44,032 nucleotides of DNA. It comes from Bacteriovorax sp. UBA1852. Its GTDB lineage: Bacteria; Bdellovibrionota; Bacteriovoracia; Bacteriovoracales; Bacteriovoracaceae. The notes beneath the pieces are model-generated. The model saw nothing but the letters and a program-made list of their open reading frames with translations, did no database searches and had not been told where the DNA came from. Location of the stretch: the NCBI GenBank assembly GCA_002338505.1, contig DDIK01000033.1, positions 1-44,032 of the forward strand. Reading direction: 5' to 3'. Numbering within the stretch: the stretch's first letter is position 1; each line of letters starts with the position of its first letter. The position numbers and the translations under genes are program-made. Below, piece by piece: positions 33,032-40,501 of this stretch.

Positions 33032-34495
33032 TTACTTTGTGACTTTACTAATAAAGGCATCTGCTTTTTTAAAAATTCTCTTTCTTTTTTCAGAGTCCAT
33101 TTTCTCAAGCATTTTAACCATCATGCTCAAACGGTAATTCGATGAAAAGTATTCTTTATGCTTATCGATAAATCTCCAATAGAGACCGTCCATGACTTCA
33201 CACCAATCATCTTTCTTATAGTGACTCATCTTTAAAATATAGTTAGAACCACATATATAAGGTTTTGTAGCGAAAATACCACCATCACTAAACTGCGCCA
33301 TACCAAAGACATTTGGTCCCATCACCCAATCACTTGAATCAACATACATCTCCATAAACCACTTATAGACTTCTTTTGGCGCTATTTCACACAGAAGCAT
33401 CAGATTAGAGACAATCATTAACCTCTCGATATGATGGCCATAACCAAACTTCAGTACCTTCTTAATAGCATCATCTAGAGGGATTATTCCTGTACTTCCA
33501 TTATACCAGTGATCACTAAGCTTTCTCTTGTGTTCAAAGAAATTACTTTCTTCTTGTTCTTCGGAGTATTCTTGATAGATACCTCTTACAAACTCCCTCC
33601 ATCCGATCACCTGACGAATGAAGCCCTCTTGAGAGTTAATACTCACATCTTGCTCAAGTGCTCTTTTAGCAACTTCCTCTGGAGGCAAGAACCCGATATT
33701 TATATAAGGACTTAAAACCGAGTGATAAAGAAATGGATCTCTATCATCAATTGCATCTTCAAAATCTCCAAATTTTTCAAATTTATTTTTAAAGAAATAA
33801 TCTAGTTCTTTTAAAGCGCCACTTCTTGAAGTATGCATCCAGAAGTTTTCACTTTCTCCAGGGTGATCAGAAAAATACTTATCAACAGATTGAATAACTT
33901 CTCTAGTGTTCTCATCATGTTCGAAAGAGACAGGGTTTTCAATGACTTCATATTTCTTTGGTATTTTCTTTCTATTTTCTGCATCAAAGCTATACTTTCC
34001 CCCAACAGGATTACCATCATCGTTCATGAGTATTCCAGTTGATCTTCTCAGTCCCTCATAGAAGGATTTCATGAAAGGCTTCTTTGCTTGTTCGTTATAA
34101 TCTTTAAAGCTCTCACGTGAAACAAGAAACATTGGTGATTGCTTGATATTAAGACTAAGTCCTTCTTTTTCACAAAACTTTATAATTTCAGCTTCAAAGA
34201 ACTTATCTTCAATTTCAAATAACTCAATTTCTGTAATCTTTTTCGTCTTAATCGTATTCTTAAGATTCTTAAAAAAAGAAAGTCCTTTCTTAAGCTTGTA
34301 ATAATCGACCTTGATATCCTTAGAGATCAATTCATCTCTAAAATTTCTCATACTTGCGAGAAAGAATATAATCTTATGTTTGTGATATTTAAAATGAGTA
34401 CAGAGATCAAAGTCTTCAGACATAAAGACATACTCACAATCCGCATAAAGCTTTCGTGGAAAGAGCTGATTGCCAAGAACTATAGTTAGCTTCAT
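33032..34495 (-). CDS. Fe-S-type (PhrB/CryB-related) photolyase lacking the usual Cys motif
   Basis: The 487-residue protein matches the deoxyribodipyrimidine-photolyase-related group that includes the Agrobacterium 6-4 photolyase PhrB: the N-terminal TIVLGNQLFP, GWREFVRGIYQ, YGHHIERLMI, DWVMGPNVFGMAQFSDGGIFATKPYICGSNYI. In PhrB the following segment has a YCxxCxY pair that binds a [4Fe-4S] cluster; here it is the shorter SHYKKDDWCEVMDGLYWRF, which lacks that pair. Only C369, C415 and C432 remain in the C-terminal half. The gene is the last of the yqhD-yghU-phosphatase operon, overlapping the phosphatase stop as TAATG. Confidence 0.9.
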   Translation of the reverse strand: MKLTIVLGNQLFPRKLYADCEYVFMSEDFDLCTHFKYHKHKIIFFLASMRNFRDELISKDIKVDYYKLKKGLSFFKNLKNTIKTKKITEIELFEIEDKFFEAEIIKFCEKEGLSLNIKQSPMFLVSRESFKDYNEQAKKPFMKSFYEGLRRSTGILMNDDGNPVGGKYSFDAENRKKIPKKYEVIENPVSFEHDENTREVIQSVDKYFSDHPGESENFWMHTSRSGALKELDYFFKNKFEKFGDFEDAIDDRDPFLYHSVLSPYINIGFLPPEEVAKRALEQDVSINSQEGFIRQVIGWREFVRGIYQEYSEEQEESNFFEHKRKLSDHWYNGSTGIIPLDDAIKKVLKFGYGHHIERLMIVSNLMLLCEIAPKEVYKWFMEMYVDSSDWVMGPNVFGMAQFSDGGIFATKPYICGSNYILKMSHYKKDDWCEVMDGLYWRFIDKHKEYFSSNYRLSMMVKMLEKMDSEKRKRIFKKADAFISKVTK

Positions 34496-35052
34496 TAATT
34501 CATCCCGATCTTAAATCTTTCTAATACCTTAGTTTCTCCATTTTTCATTCTTGCAGCAATGACTTCACCACTTTGAGGGAAGACTCCTAGAAGCGCCGTT
34601 ATATTTACTTGATGAGTAATGAAGATTTTCAAATTATTTTTATTCGACTCTGACAGCCACTTCTTAAAGTTATTTGTAACTCTTTGTTCCTCAGACATAT
34701 TTTGAAAGAAGGAATTCAGTTCTGAAAGTTTCTCTACGCTTCCTAAACCGAGAATTTTTGCCGTCTCAAGGCATCTACACCACTCACTACTGTAAACTTC
34801 AACAGCTCCTGTGTAATTCTTCTTTATGAAGTCACCAATACTCTTTGCCTGTTTTCTCCCAACGACATTAAGATTTCTCTGAGTCTGACAATCAGAAAGC
34901 TTAAAATCTGCTGGATCACCCATCCCAGGAGCAAGAGCATGTCGAACAATAAGAAAGTCAGTCCTTAAATCAAGTTCCCTCCAGCTAAAACTCTTAGCTG
35001 GAGTACTTAATTGGATCGAAATAATTGAAAGTAGAACTAATAAGAACTTCAT
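34495..35052 (-). CDS. Exported histidine phosphatase family protein
   Basis: The 185-residue protein has a signal peptide (FLLVLLSIISIQLSTPA). Its phosphatase core has the RH signature FLIVRHALAPG (phospho-accepting H38, with Ala in place of the usual Gly), QRNLNVVGRKQAKSIG with the conserved Arg, SSEWCRCLETAK (second Arg and a helix) and FITHQVNI (second His, about 147). These resemble periplasmic SixA/Ais-like small histidine phosphatases. It lies between yghU (10-bp gap) and the photolyase (1-bp overlap), so it belongs to the same operon. Its substrate is unknown. Confidence 0.86.
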   Translation of the reverse strand: MKFLLVLLSIISIQLSTPAKSFSWRELDLRTDFLIVRHALAPGMGDPADFKLSDCQTQRNLNVVGRKQAKSIGDFIKKNYTGAVEVYSSEWCRCLETAKILGLGSVEKLSELNSFFQNMSEEQRVTNNFKKWLSESNKNNLKIFITHQVNITALLGVFPQSGEVIAARMKNGETKVLERFKIGMN

Positions 35053-35062
35053 ATTAAGAATG

Positions 35063-35917
35063 TTAAAAATCTAGTCTCATATTATCAAAATCTGAAGCAT
35101 CATGCCTTTCTTTAAGCTGCTGATCATCATCGCCCCATGACTTATTCACTAAGCGTCCTCTTAGAACAGCAGGCCTTTTTAAGAGATCATCAGACCAACG
35201 AAGAATATTCTTATATTCATGGACCGAAAGAAACTCAGCTGCATTATAAATTTTTCCTTTGGCAAGAATGCCATACCAAGGAAAAATCGCCATATCAGCA
35301 ATAGAATATTCATCACCGGCTATATACTGAGTATTTGCAAGTTTCTTATCGAGAACATCAAGTTGTCTCTTTGCTTCCATTGCAAAACGATTAATTGGGT
35401 ATTTGTACTTCTCTGGTGCGTAAGCATAGAAGTGACCAAAGCCACCACCGAGATAAGGAGCACTTCCGACTTGCCAAAATAGCCAATTGAGAACTTCTGT
35501 TCTCCTCTCTATATCCTTTGGTAAGAACTTATTAAACTTCTCTGCGAGATACATAAGAATTGAGCCCGACTCAAAAACAGAGATATCTTTACTATCACTC
35601 TTATCAACAAGAGCAGGGATTTTAGAGTTTGGATTAATATCTACAAAGCCACTTGTAAATTGATCTCCCTCACCTATATTAATTAAGTGAGCATCATATT
35701 CAGCGTCTTTGATCCCAAGCTCTAGGAGCTCTTCAAACATAATCGTTACTTTCACTCCGTTTGGAGTACCAAGCGAATATAACTGAAATGGATGCTTTCC
35801 AACAGGAAGCTTTTTTTCTTCACGTGCACCCGCTGTTGGACTATTTATACTTGCAAACTCTCCACCATTCTCTTCATCATTAGTCCAAACTTTTGGCGGT
35901 GTATATACATCAGACAT
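35063..35917 (-). CDS. yghU: Glutathione transferase-like disulfide reductase YghU
   Basis: This 284-residue protein is very close to E. coli YghU in text: YxPPKVWTxDxxxGGxFAxIN, LPVGKHPFQLYSLGTPNGVKVTIM, GDQFTSGFVDINPNSKIPAL, GGGFGHFYAYAP, AGDEYSIADMAIFPW and ERHDASDF at the end. YghU binds two glutathione molecules and reduces disulfides such as 2-hydroxyethyl disulfide, in the cytoplasm. It follows yqhD after nine bases and precedes the phosphatase after ten. Pairing with yqhD points to joint handling of electrophile or aldehyde stress, which is an inference. Confidence 0.95.
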   Translation of the reverse strand: MSDVYTPPKVWTNDEENGGEFASINSPTAGAREEKKLPVGKHPFQLYSLGTPNGVKVTIMFEELLELGIKDAEYDAHLINIGEGDQFTSGFVDINPNSKIPALVDKSDSKDISVFESGSILMYLAEKFNKFLPKDIERRTEVLNWLFWQVGSAPYLGGGFGHFYAYAPEKYKYPINRFAMEAKRQLDVLDKKLANTQYIAGDEYSIADMAIFPWYGILAKGKIYNAAEFLSVHEYKNILRWSDDLLKRPAVLRGRLVNKSWGDDDQQLKERHDASDFDNMRLDF

Positions 35918-35926
35918 TCTTATCTC

Positions 35927-37084
35927 CTACTTAGCTGCAATTAATATTTTTCTAACAGTATCAAGACCTAAGTCTTCAGTCTCAGACAGTGCTGTCATTC
36001 CAAGTTTTTCTAAATTAGAGACAATGCTATCGATACCATTATCATCGATTCCGTAATCAGAGAGCTTCGTTTTAATATCAAGAGAATTAAAAAAGCTCTC
36101 TGTTTTTTGGATCGCTTTTTCTATTTTCTCATCATCACTTCCATCAGTGATCTTCCAAACTCTTTGAGCGTATTGTAAGAGCTTCTCTCTCTTCTTCTCT
36201 TTTCTCTCTCTTAGAAGCGAAGGAAGAACAATCGTTAATGTACGTCCATGAGCAATTCCATATTGAGCGGTTAGCTCATGGCCTATCATATGAGTGGTCC
36301 AATCCTGAGGAACACCGGCACCAAGAGAGCCATTAAGCGCTGAAGTGGCCGCCCACATAAAGTTTTTTCTGGCATTAAGATCATCATTATCGTTGTAAGT
36401 CTTCTCTCCAACTTCTAGAAGTGTTTGAAGGACTCCTTCCGCTGCTCTATCCTGAACTCGCGCATCAACGGGATATGTTAAATACTGTTCGATGACATGT
36501 ATAAAAGCATCAACTACGCCATTTGCAATTTGCTCTTTAGGAAGAGTTTTCGTTAAAAGCGGATCAAGAAATGAAAACTTAGGAAAAACTAGCGGTGACA
36601 TCATCGGAAGCTTATGTCCTCCAAGAGTAATAACGGCTGCCGGATTCATCTCTGAACCAGTTGCCGGCAATGTCACAACACAGCCAAAAGGTGTCGCCTT
36701 AACTGCAGGAACATGCTCAAAGCCATGAGCAAGAATATCTTGAGGCTCTTTATCGTAGTGCATAGCAAGTGATATAAACTTTGTTCCATCCATTACTGAG
36801 CCACCACCAATGGCAACGATAAAATCAATATCCTCTTTTTTCGCCAGCTTCACGGCTTCCATGAGAGTCTCAAATTTAGGGTTGGCCTCAATTCCTGAAA
36901 ACTCAATAACCTTTCTTTCTCCAAGCGCTTTCTTTACTTTATCAACAGTTCCATACTTCTTTGCACTTGCACCACCATAGGTGATCATAACTCGAGAGCT
37001 GTTTTCAATTTTTTCATTTAATTCTTCAAGACGATTTTCACCGAAGATAATTTCAGTGGGATTATAGTAGTTAAAATCTAGCAT
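35927..37084 (-). CDS. yqhD: NADPH-dependent aldehyde reductase YqhD (iron-containing ADH family)
   Basis: The 385-residue protein matches E. coli YqhD along its length: VMITYGGASAKKYG, VAIGGGSVMDGTKFI, GCVVTLPATGSEMN, the metal ligands in ANGVVDAFIHVIEQY and THMIGHELTAQYGIAHGR, and LLQYAQRVWKITDGSDDEKI. YqhD reduces a range of toxic aldehydes with NADPH. It is the first gene of a minus-strand operon with yghU, the phosphatase and the Fe-S-type photolyase. The 115-bp upstream gap should hold the promoter. In E. coli yqhD is controlled by the aldehyde sensor YqhC; no such regulator is adjacent here. Confidence 0.95.
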   Translation of the reverse strand: MLDFNYYNPTEIIFGENRLEELNEKIENSSRVMITYGGASAKKYGTVDKVKKALGERKVIEFSGIEANPKFETLMEAVKLAKKEDIDFIVAIGGGSVMDGTKFISLAMHYDKEPQDILAHGFEHVPAVKATPFGCVVTLPATGSEMNPAAVITLGGHKLPMMSPLVFPKFSFLDPLLTKTLPKEQIANGVVDAFIHVIEQYLTYPVDARVQDRAAEGVLQTLLEVGEKTYNDNDDLNARKNFMWAATSALNGSLGAGVPQDWTTHMIGHELTAQYGIAHGRTLTIVLPSLLRERKEKKREKLLQYAQRVWKITDGSDDEKIEKAIQKTESFFNSLDIKTKLSDYGIDDNGIDSIVSNLEKLGMTALSETEDLGLDTVRKILIAAK

Positions 37085-37199
37085 AGATATTCCTTTTGTT
37101 AGTAGTACATTAACAGAGTTAAAGAGATATGATTATAGGGTGTAATCTCTACAAAACATAAACATAATTGAAAATTTAAGTGTGATGATTTAGCTCAAG

Positions 37200-37859
37200 T
37201 TAATCTTTGTAAGCTTCAGCAACCTCTGATTCGATAAGTTTTTTAAGTGGCATATAACCGAATCCCTCAGGCTTTTTTCCATTAACAAAGAAGCTTGGAG
37301 TTCCACGAACATTAAGAGTTTTTAAATCTTGATAATCTTGCTCAATAACTTTATCGATTTTTGGATTCTTCATATCTTCTTTAAGCTTAGCGATATCAAT
37401 ACCAATTTGTGGTAAAAGCTCATAAACCATTTCAGGCTTTGGATTGTGATGATCGGCCCACTTAGGTTGATTTTCAAAGAGAAATCCTAAAGCCTCCCAA
37501 TACTTACCTTGTTCTTTTGTAGCTTCTAAAACTCGAATCGCATGCTTTGAATTTCTATGAAATGGAGCATAACGAACAACTAACTGAATCTTACCTGAAT
37601 ACTCTTCCATAATTTTTTTAACAACAGGGTAGAACATGCGACAACTTTCACATTCCGGATCGAGATACTCAATAAGAAATACTCTGGCATCTTCACTACC
37701 CATTCGAGGAGAATGCTCACGCACAAAGACTTCTGAGTTTTCTTTAGCGAGGAAAGTATAATTCTGTGCTTGGGATCTTTTATAGATTCCTGTTCCCGCA
37801 ATAAAGACACCTAGTAATAAAGCAGTAGCTCCTACAAAGAGATATATATTATTCTTCAT
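37200..37859 (-). CDS. DsbA-family thiol-disulfide oxidoreductase
   Basis: The 219-residue protein has an N-terminal membrane anchor (YLFVGATALLLGVFIAGTG) and a DsbA/DsbG-type thioredoxin fold with active site CESC (C70, C73) in EYLDPECESCRMFYP, and the cis-Pro loop RGTPSFFVNG. The reduced-length helical insert and the anchor are typical of the BdbD/ScsC-like branch. It would oxidise thiols in the periplasm. Its start overlaps the DsbB-like gene by 11 bases, so the pair forms a complete oxidation module. Confidence 0.93.
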   Translation of the reverse strand: MKNNIYLFVGATALLLGVFIAGTGIYKRSQAQNYTFLAKENSEVFVREHSPRMGSEDARVFLIEYLDPECESCRMFYPVVKKIMEEYSGKIQLVVRYAPFHRNSKHAIRVLEATKEQGKYWEALGFLFENQPKWADHHNPKPEMVYELLPQIGIDIAKLKEDMKNPKIDKVIEQDYQDLKTLNVRGTPSFFVNGKKPEGFGYMPLKKLIESEVAEAYKD

Positions 37860-38262
37860 TCATTCCCCTATTAGTGAAAAAAAGTAAAAGACCTAAAATA
37901 CTAAAAGCAAAAAAGGACAACATTGGTATTGTTATAAAACCAAACCATTCGATATAAACAGTTGAACAAGAAATCCCCTCACGACAAGGCGATGCTGTCT
38001 CTGGCACGATTTCGTAGTGCAAGAGATTATGATAAAGTGCAATTATCCATCCTGTTAGAACAAGAGGTAGAGAGAAGAGAATACTCTCACGCTTACCAAC
38101 GAAGTACCCAACGGCAAAAATAAAAACTAGAGGATACATAGCGATACGTTGATACCAACACAAGGCACATGGAGGAAACTCCATCACTTCACTAAAGAAA
38201 AGACTACCTAAAGTCGCAATGAATGAAATGATCCAAGAGATAAAAATTAGCTTACTATTCAT
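37849..38262 (-). CDS. DsbB/BdbC-type disulfide bond formation protein
   Basis: The 137-residue inner-membrane protein has four predicted helices and the two DsbB cysteine pairs: the first in PPCALCWYQRIAMYPL (C32, C35) and the second in CREGISCSTVYIEW (C93, C99). DsbB reoxidises DsbA and passes electrons to quinones. The CALCWYQR form and short length are typical of the BdbC branch. It overlaps the DsbA-like gene downstream. Many exported proteins in this window have paired cysteines and would be its eventual clients. Confidence 0.93.
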   Translation of the reverse strand: MNSKLIFISWIISFIATLGSLFFSEVMEFPPCALCWYQRIAMYPLVFIFAVGYFVGKRESILFSLPLVLTGWIIALYHNLLHYEIVPETASPCREGISCSTVYIEWFGFITIPMLSFFAFSILGLLLFFTNRGMNEE

Positions 38263-38314
38263 GAGATTAGTATGACATATAATTAATATGAAAAATAGGC
38301 TTCGCCATCGATTC

Positions 38315-39058
38315 TTATGTCAAATCTTTGTAAAGTGGAACTTCAATGATAAGAAGATTTGTTTGTGCAAGTGAGGTTAACACGACGTCATCGATTTCAC
38401 TCGTCGCTAGCCCGTCTCTTCTCACTAACTCAATATCATTAATTTTCATATGCCCATCGATGACAAAGAAGTAAATGCCATTTGTTTTTTCATACTTTTC
38501 ATAGATAAGACTATTTTTTTCACTCAGATCTACAAGAGAGAAGAACGCATCCTGATTTATGATTGCAGAATCATTGCGACCATCTGGTGATACGACTAGT
38601 TGTAATTTATTTCTTCTTTGTTCAAGAGAGAATTTCTTTTGAGAATATTGAGGATCAATATTCTTTTTCTTTGGAAGAATCCAGATCTGTAGGAAGTTTG
38701 CGTGTTCTGTATTAGAGTCATTGTACTCACTATGAGCAATACCTCTTCCTGCAGACATTGTTTGAATCTCACCTTCTTCAATAACATAGTCATTCCCCAT
38801 AGTATCTCTATGACGTAAACGGCCATAAATTGGAACAGAGACTATTTCCATATTTCGATGAGGGTGTGTATCAAACCCCATTGAAGGGGCTATGATATCG
38901 TCATTTAAGACTCTCAATACCCCATAACCCATTTTCTGTGGGTTGTAGTAATTGGCAAAACTAAAGGAGAATCTACTTTCTAACCAGTCATAGCGTGCAG
39001 ATCCTCTTTCACTCGATTTTTGAATTTCAACGTGATTATTTGGAATATCTTTACTCAC
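38315..39058 (-). CDS. Pirin family protein
   Basis: The 247-residue bicupin shows the N-terminal pirin metal site DTHPHRNMEIVSVPIYGRLRHRDTMG and the second motif MSAGRGIAHSEYN, with DRIW-like region FLQIWILPKKKNIDPQYSQK. Bacterial pirins bind Fe and some, such as YhaK and YhhW, have quercetinase activity or act as redox sensors. The role here is not indicated. Its start overlaps the small exported gene at 39051 by eight bases, so the two are co-transcribed. Confidence 0.93.
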   Translation of the reverse strand: MSKDIPNNHVEIQKSSERGSARYDWLESRFSFSFANYYNPQKMGYGVLRVLNDDIIAPSMGFDTHPHRNMEIVSVPIYGRLRHRDTMGNDYVIEEGEIQTMSAGRGIAHSEYNDSNTEHANFLQIWILPKKKNIDPQYSQKKFSLEQRRNKLQLVVSPDGRNDSAIINQDAFFSLVDLSEKNSLIYEKYEKTNGIYFFVIDGHMKINDIELVRRDGLATSEIDDVVLTSLAQTNLLIIEVPLYKDLT

Positions 39059-39365
39059 AAGAAATATTAAGCTCTATGGCCTTATACTTCTCTTCTTTGA
39101 CGTTGATTACTTTTGACGATGAATAACAGATATTGTTAACAGACTGTCCACCAATTTCATATTTTCCAGGCTTATATAGTTTGGCTTTTCGGTCGTTACC
39201 AAGCCATATGTAAGTGTTATCTTCAAGTCTCTTAGCATAGTAATCTATAGCACCCCAGTTATCATCTTCAAAAAGTACTCCATTTTCCAATGGAACAACC
39301 TCAACAACTGTCGCGAAAGTATTAATAGAAAAAATCGTAGCTAGAACTAGAATCAAATGTTTCAT
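39051..39365 (-). CDS. Small exported protein
   Basis: The 104-residue protein has a signal peptide (HLILVLATIFSINTFA) and a mature part of about 86 residues that looks like a small beta domain (VVEVVPLENGVLF, KLYKPGKYEIGG), with two cysteines, NNICYSS and the C-terminal ISCE, which may be disulfide-bonded. No family was recognised. It overlaps the pirin gene downstream. The upstream gap of 76 bp separates it from the REC-kinase gene. Confidence 0.7.
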   Translation of the reverse strand: MKHLILVLATIFSINTFATVVEVVPLENGVLFEDDNWGAIDYYAKRLEDNTYIWLGNDRKAKLYKPGKYEIGGQSVNNICYSSSKVINVKEEKYKAIELNISCE

Positions 39366-39441
39366 ATATATCCCTTTTTTTTAGGATTTATATCAAATAC
39401 ATCTGATTAAGATAATAAGAGTTTGTAATTTTTATCTGATA

Positions 39442-40440
39442 TTAATTAGGCCTAACCTTTGGAAAGTTAATATAAATAGATGTTCCTTGACCTAGTTGCG
39501 TCTTAACTTTAATAGAGCCTTTATGAGATTTGATAATTCTATTTAAAACAACCAGACCCATGCCCATTCCAGAATCACTTTTTTGTCTTCTGGTAAACAA
39601 CTTCTTCGACTGGTCTTTTGTCATTCCCTTTGCGTTATCTTTCACAGTCAGCGTGTGATTTTCCATGTCTTCAGTATAGCTAATATCAATTTTAAGAGGT
39701 TTTTCGGGATCAGCATATTTGCATGAGTTTTCAATAAGATTCTTCAATATTACAGAGAGAAAAAAGCTAGATACAAAAGTTATATTCTTATCTGCTTCAC
39801 CGCTAAATTCAATGGCATCTTTATGTTCTTCAATAACTCGAGAACCCTTTATATGTTCGAAAGACTCTTTGAGACTTGAATATACTTCTTTTTCAGAGTT
39901 CACATAGTCAGACATTTCAGTCAATCTAGTAAATGCAAAAATAGATGAGTGAACGATCTTATCTTTTAAGTAATCTTCATCCATATCGACATCCCCTCTT
40001 GAGAGATAATCAAAATATGAACACCACATTAAATCATTCTTTAGATCATGAACAAGATCAAGAAATAAAGTCTTATAATCTACAAAGTGTTCTCTCTTTT
40101 CAACTTTCTCATCTCTGCAAAGAAGTTTCGCATAATGCTGAAGCAAGCCTTTGAAATTTTCATTCTTAGATATAATAAGTGCGTTTAAACTCTTAGGAAG
40201 ACTAGAGACATCAACCTCATCAACCTTTCCAGAAATGATTATAAGTGGTGTATCGAGATTGGTACTCTCTATAAACTCACGACTCGTAACCCCTCCTAAG
40301 AAGTAGTCACAGATAATGAGATCATACTCTTTAGTAACCTCTTCAGGTGGTGATGCATATACGTCAATACTGGTATCAGGCAGTATATTCCTGATGTACT
40401 CAGCATCGTTTAAGTCGTCTTCAATTAAAAGTATATCCAT
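39442..40440 (-). CDS. Hybrid protein: receiver domain followed by histidine kinase core
   Basis: The 332-residue protein has a receiver domain first (E7, D8, D9 acidic pocket; phospho-acceptor D45 in IICDYF; S70; K92), then a kinase core with H131 in LVHDLKND, N-box NLIENSCKYA (234-243), G1 DNAKG (268-272) and G2 GMGMG (291-295). No membrane segment is present, so it is cytoplasmic. The order receiver-kinase and the H-box HDLKND, without the usual Pro, are unusual. It lies 61 bases from and divergent to the ETR1-like sensor kinase, and may take phosphate from it or modulate it. Confidence 0.88.
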   Translation of the reverse strand: MDILLIEDDLNDAEYIRNILPDTSIDVYASPPEEVTKEYDLIICDYFLGGVTSREFIESTNLDTPLIIISGKVDEVDVSSLPKSLNALIISKNENFKGLLQHYAKLLCRDEKVEKREHFVDYKTLFLDLVHDLKNDLMWCSYFDYLSRGDVDMDEDYLKDKIVHSSIFAFTRLTEMSDYVNSEKEVYSSLKESFEHIKGSRVIEEHKDAIEFSGEADKNITFVSSFFLSVILKNLIENSCKYADPEKPLKIDISYTEDMENHTLTVKDNAKGMTKDQSKKLFTRRQKSDSGMGMGLVVLNRIIKSHKGSIKVKTQLGQGTSIYINFPKVRPN

Positions 40441-40501
40441 AAATTCAACTCTCTGATATATTATTTAGAAATAAAAAACCTTTACTAATTTAGGCTAAAA
40501 A

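Noticed and set aside
30465..34495. Photolyase island as a mobile element
   Set aside because: No integrase, transposase, tRNA or flanking repeats are visible, and base composition looks like that of its neighbours.
36492..36728. Open plus-strand frame inside yqhD
   Set aside because: It is antisense to strongly conserved YqhD sequence, so it is a shadow frame rather than a gene.
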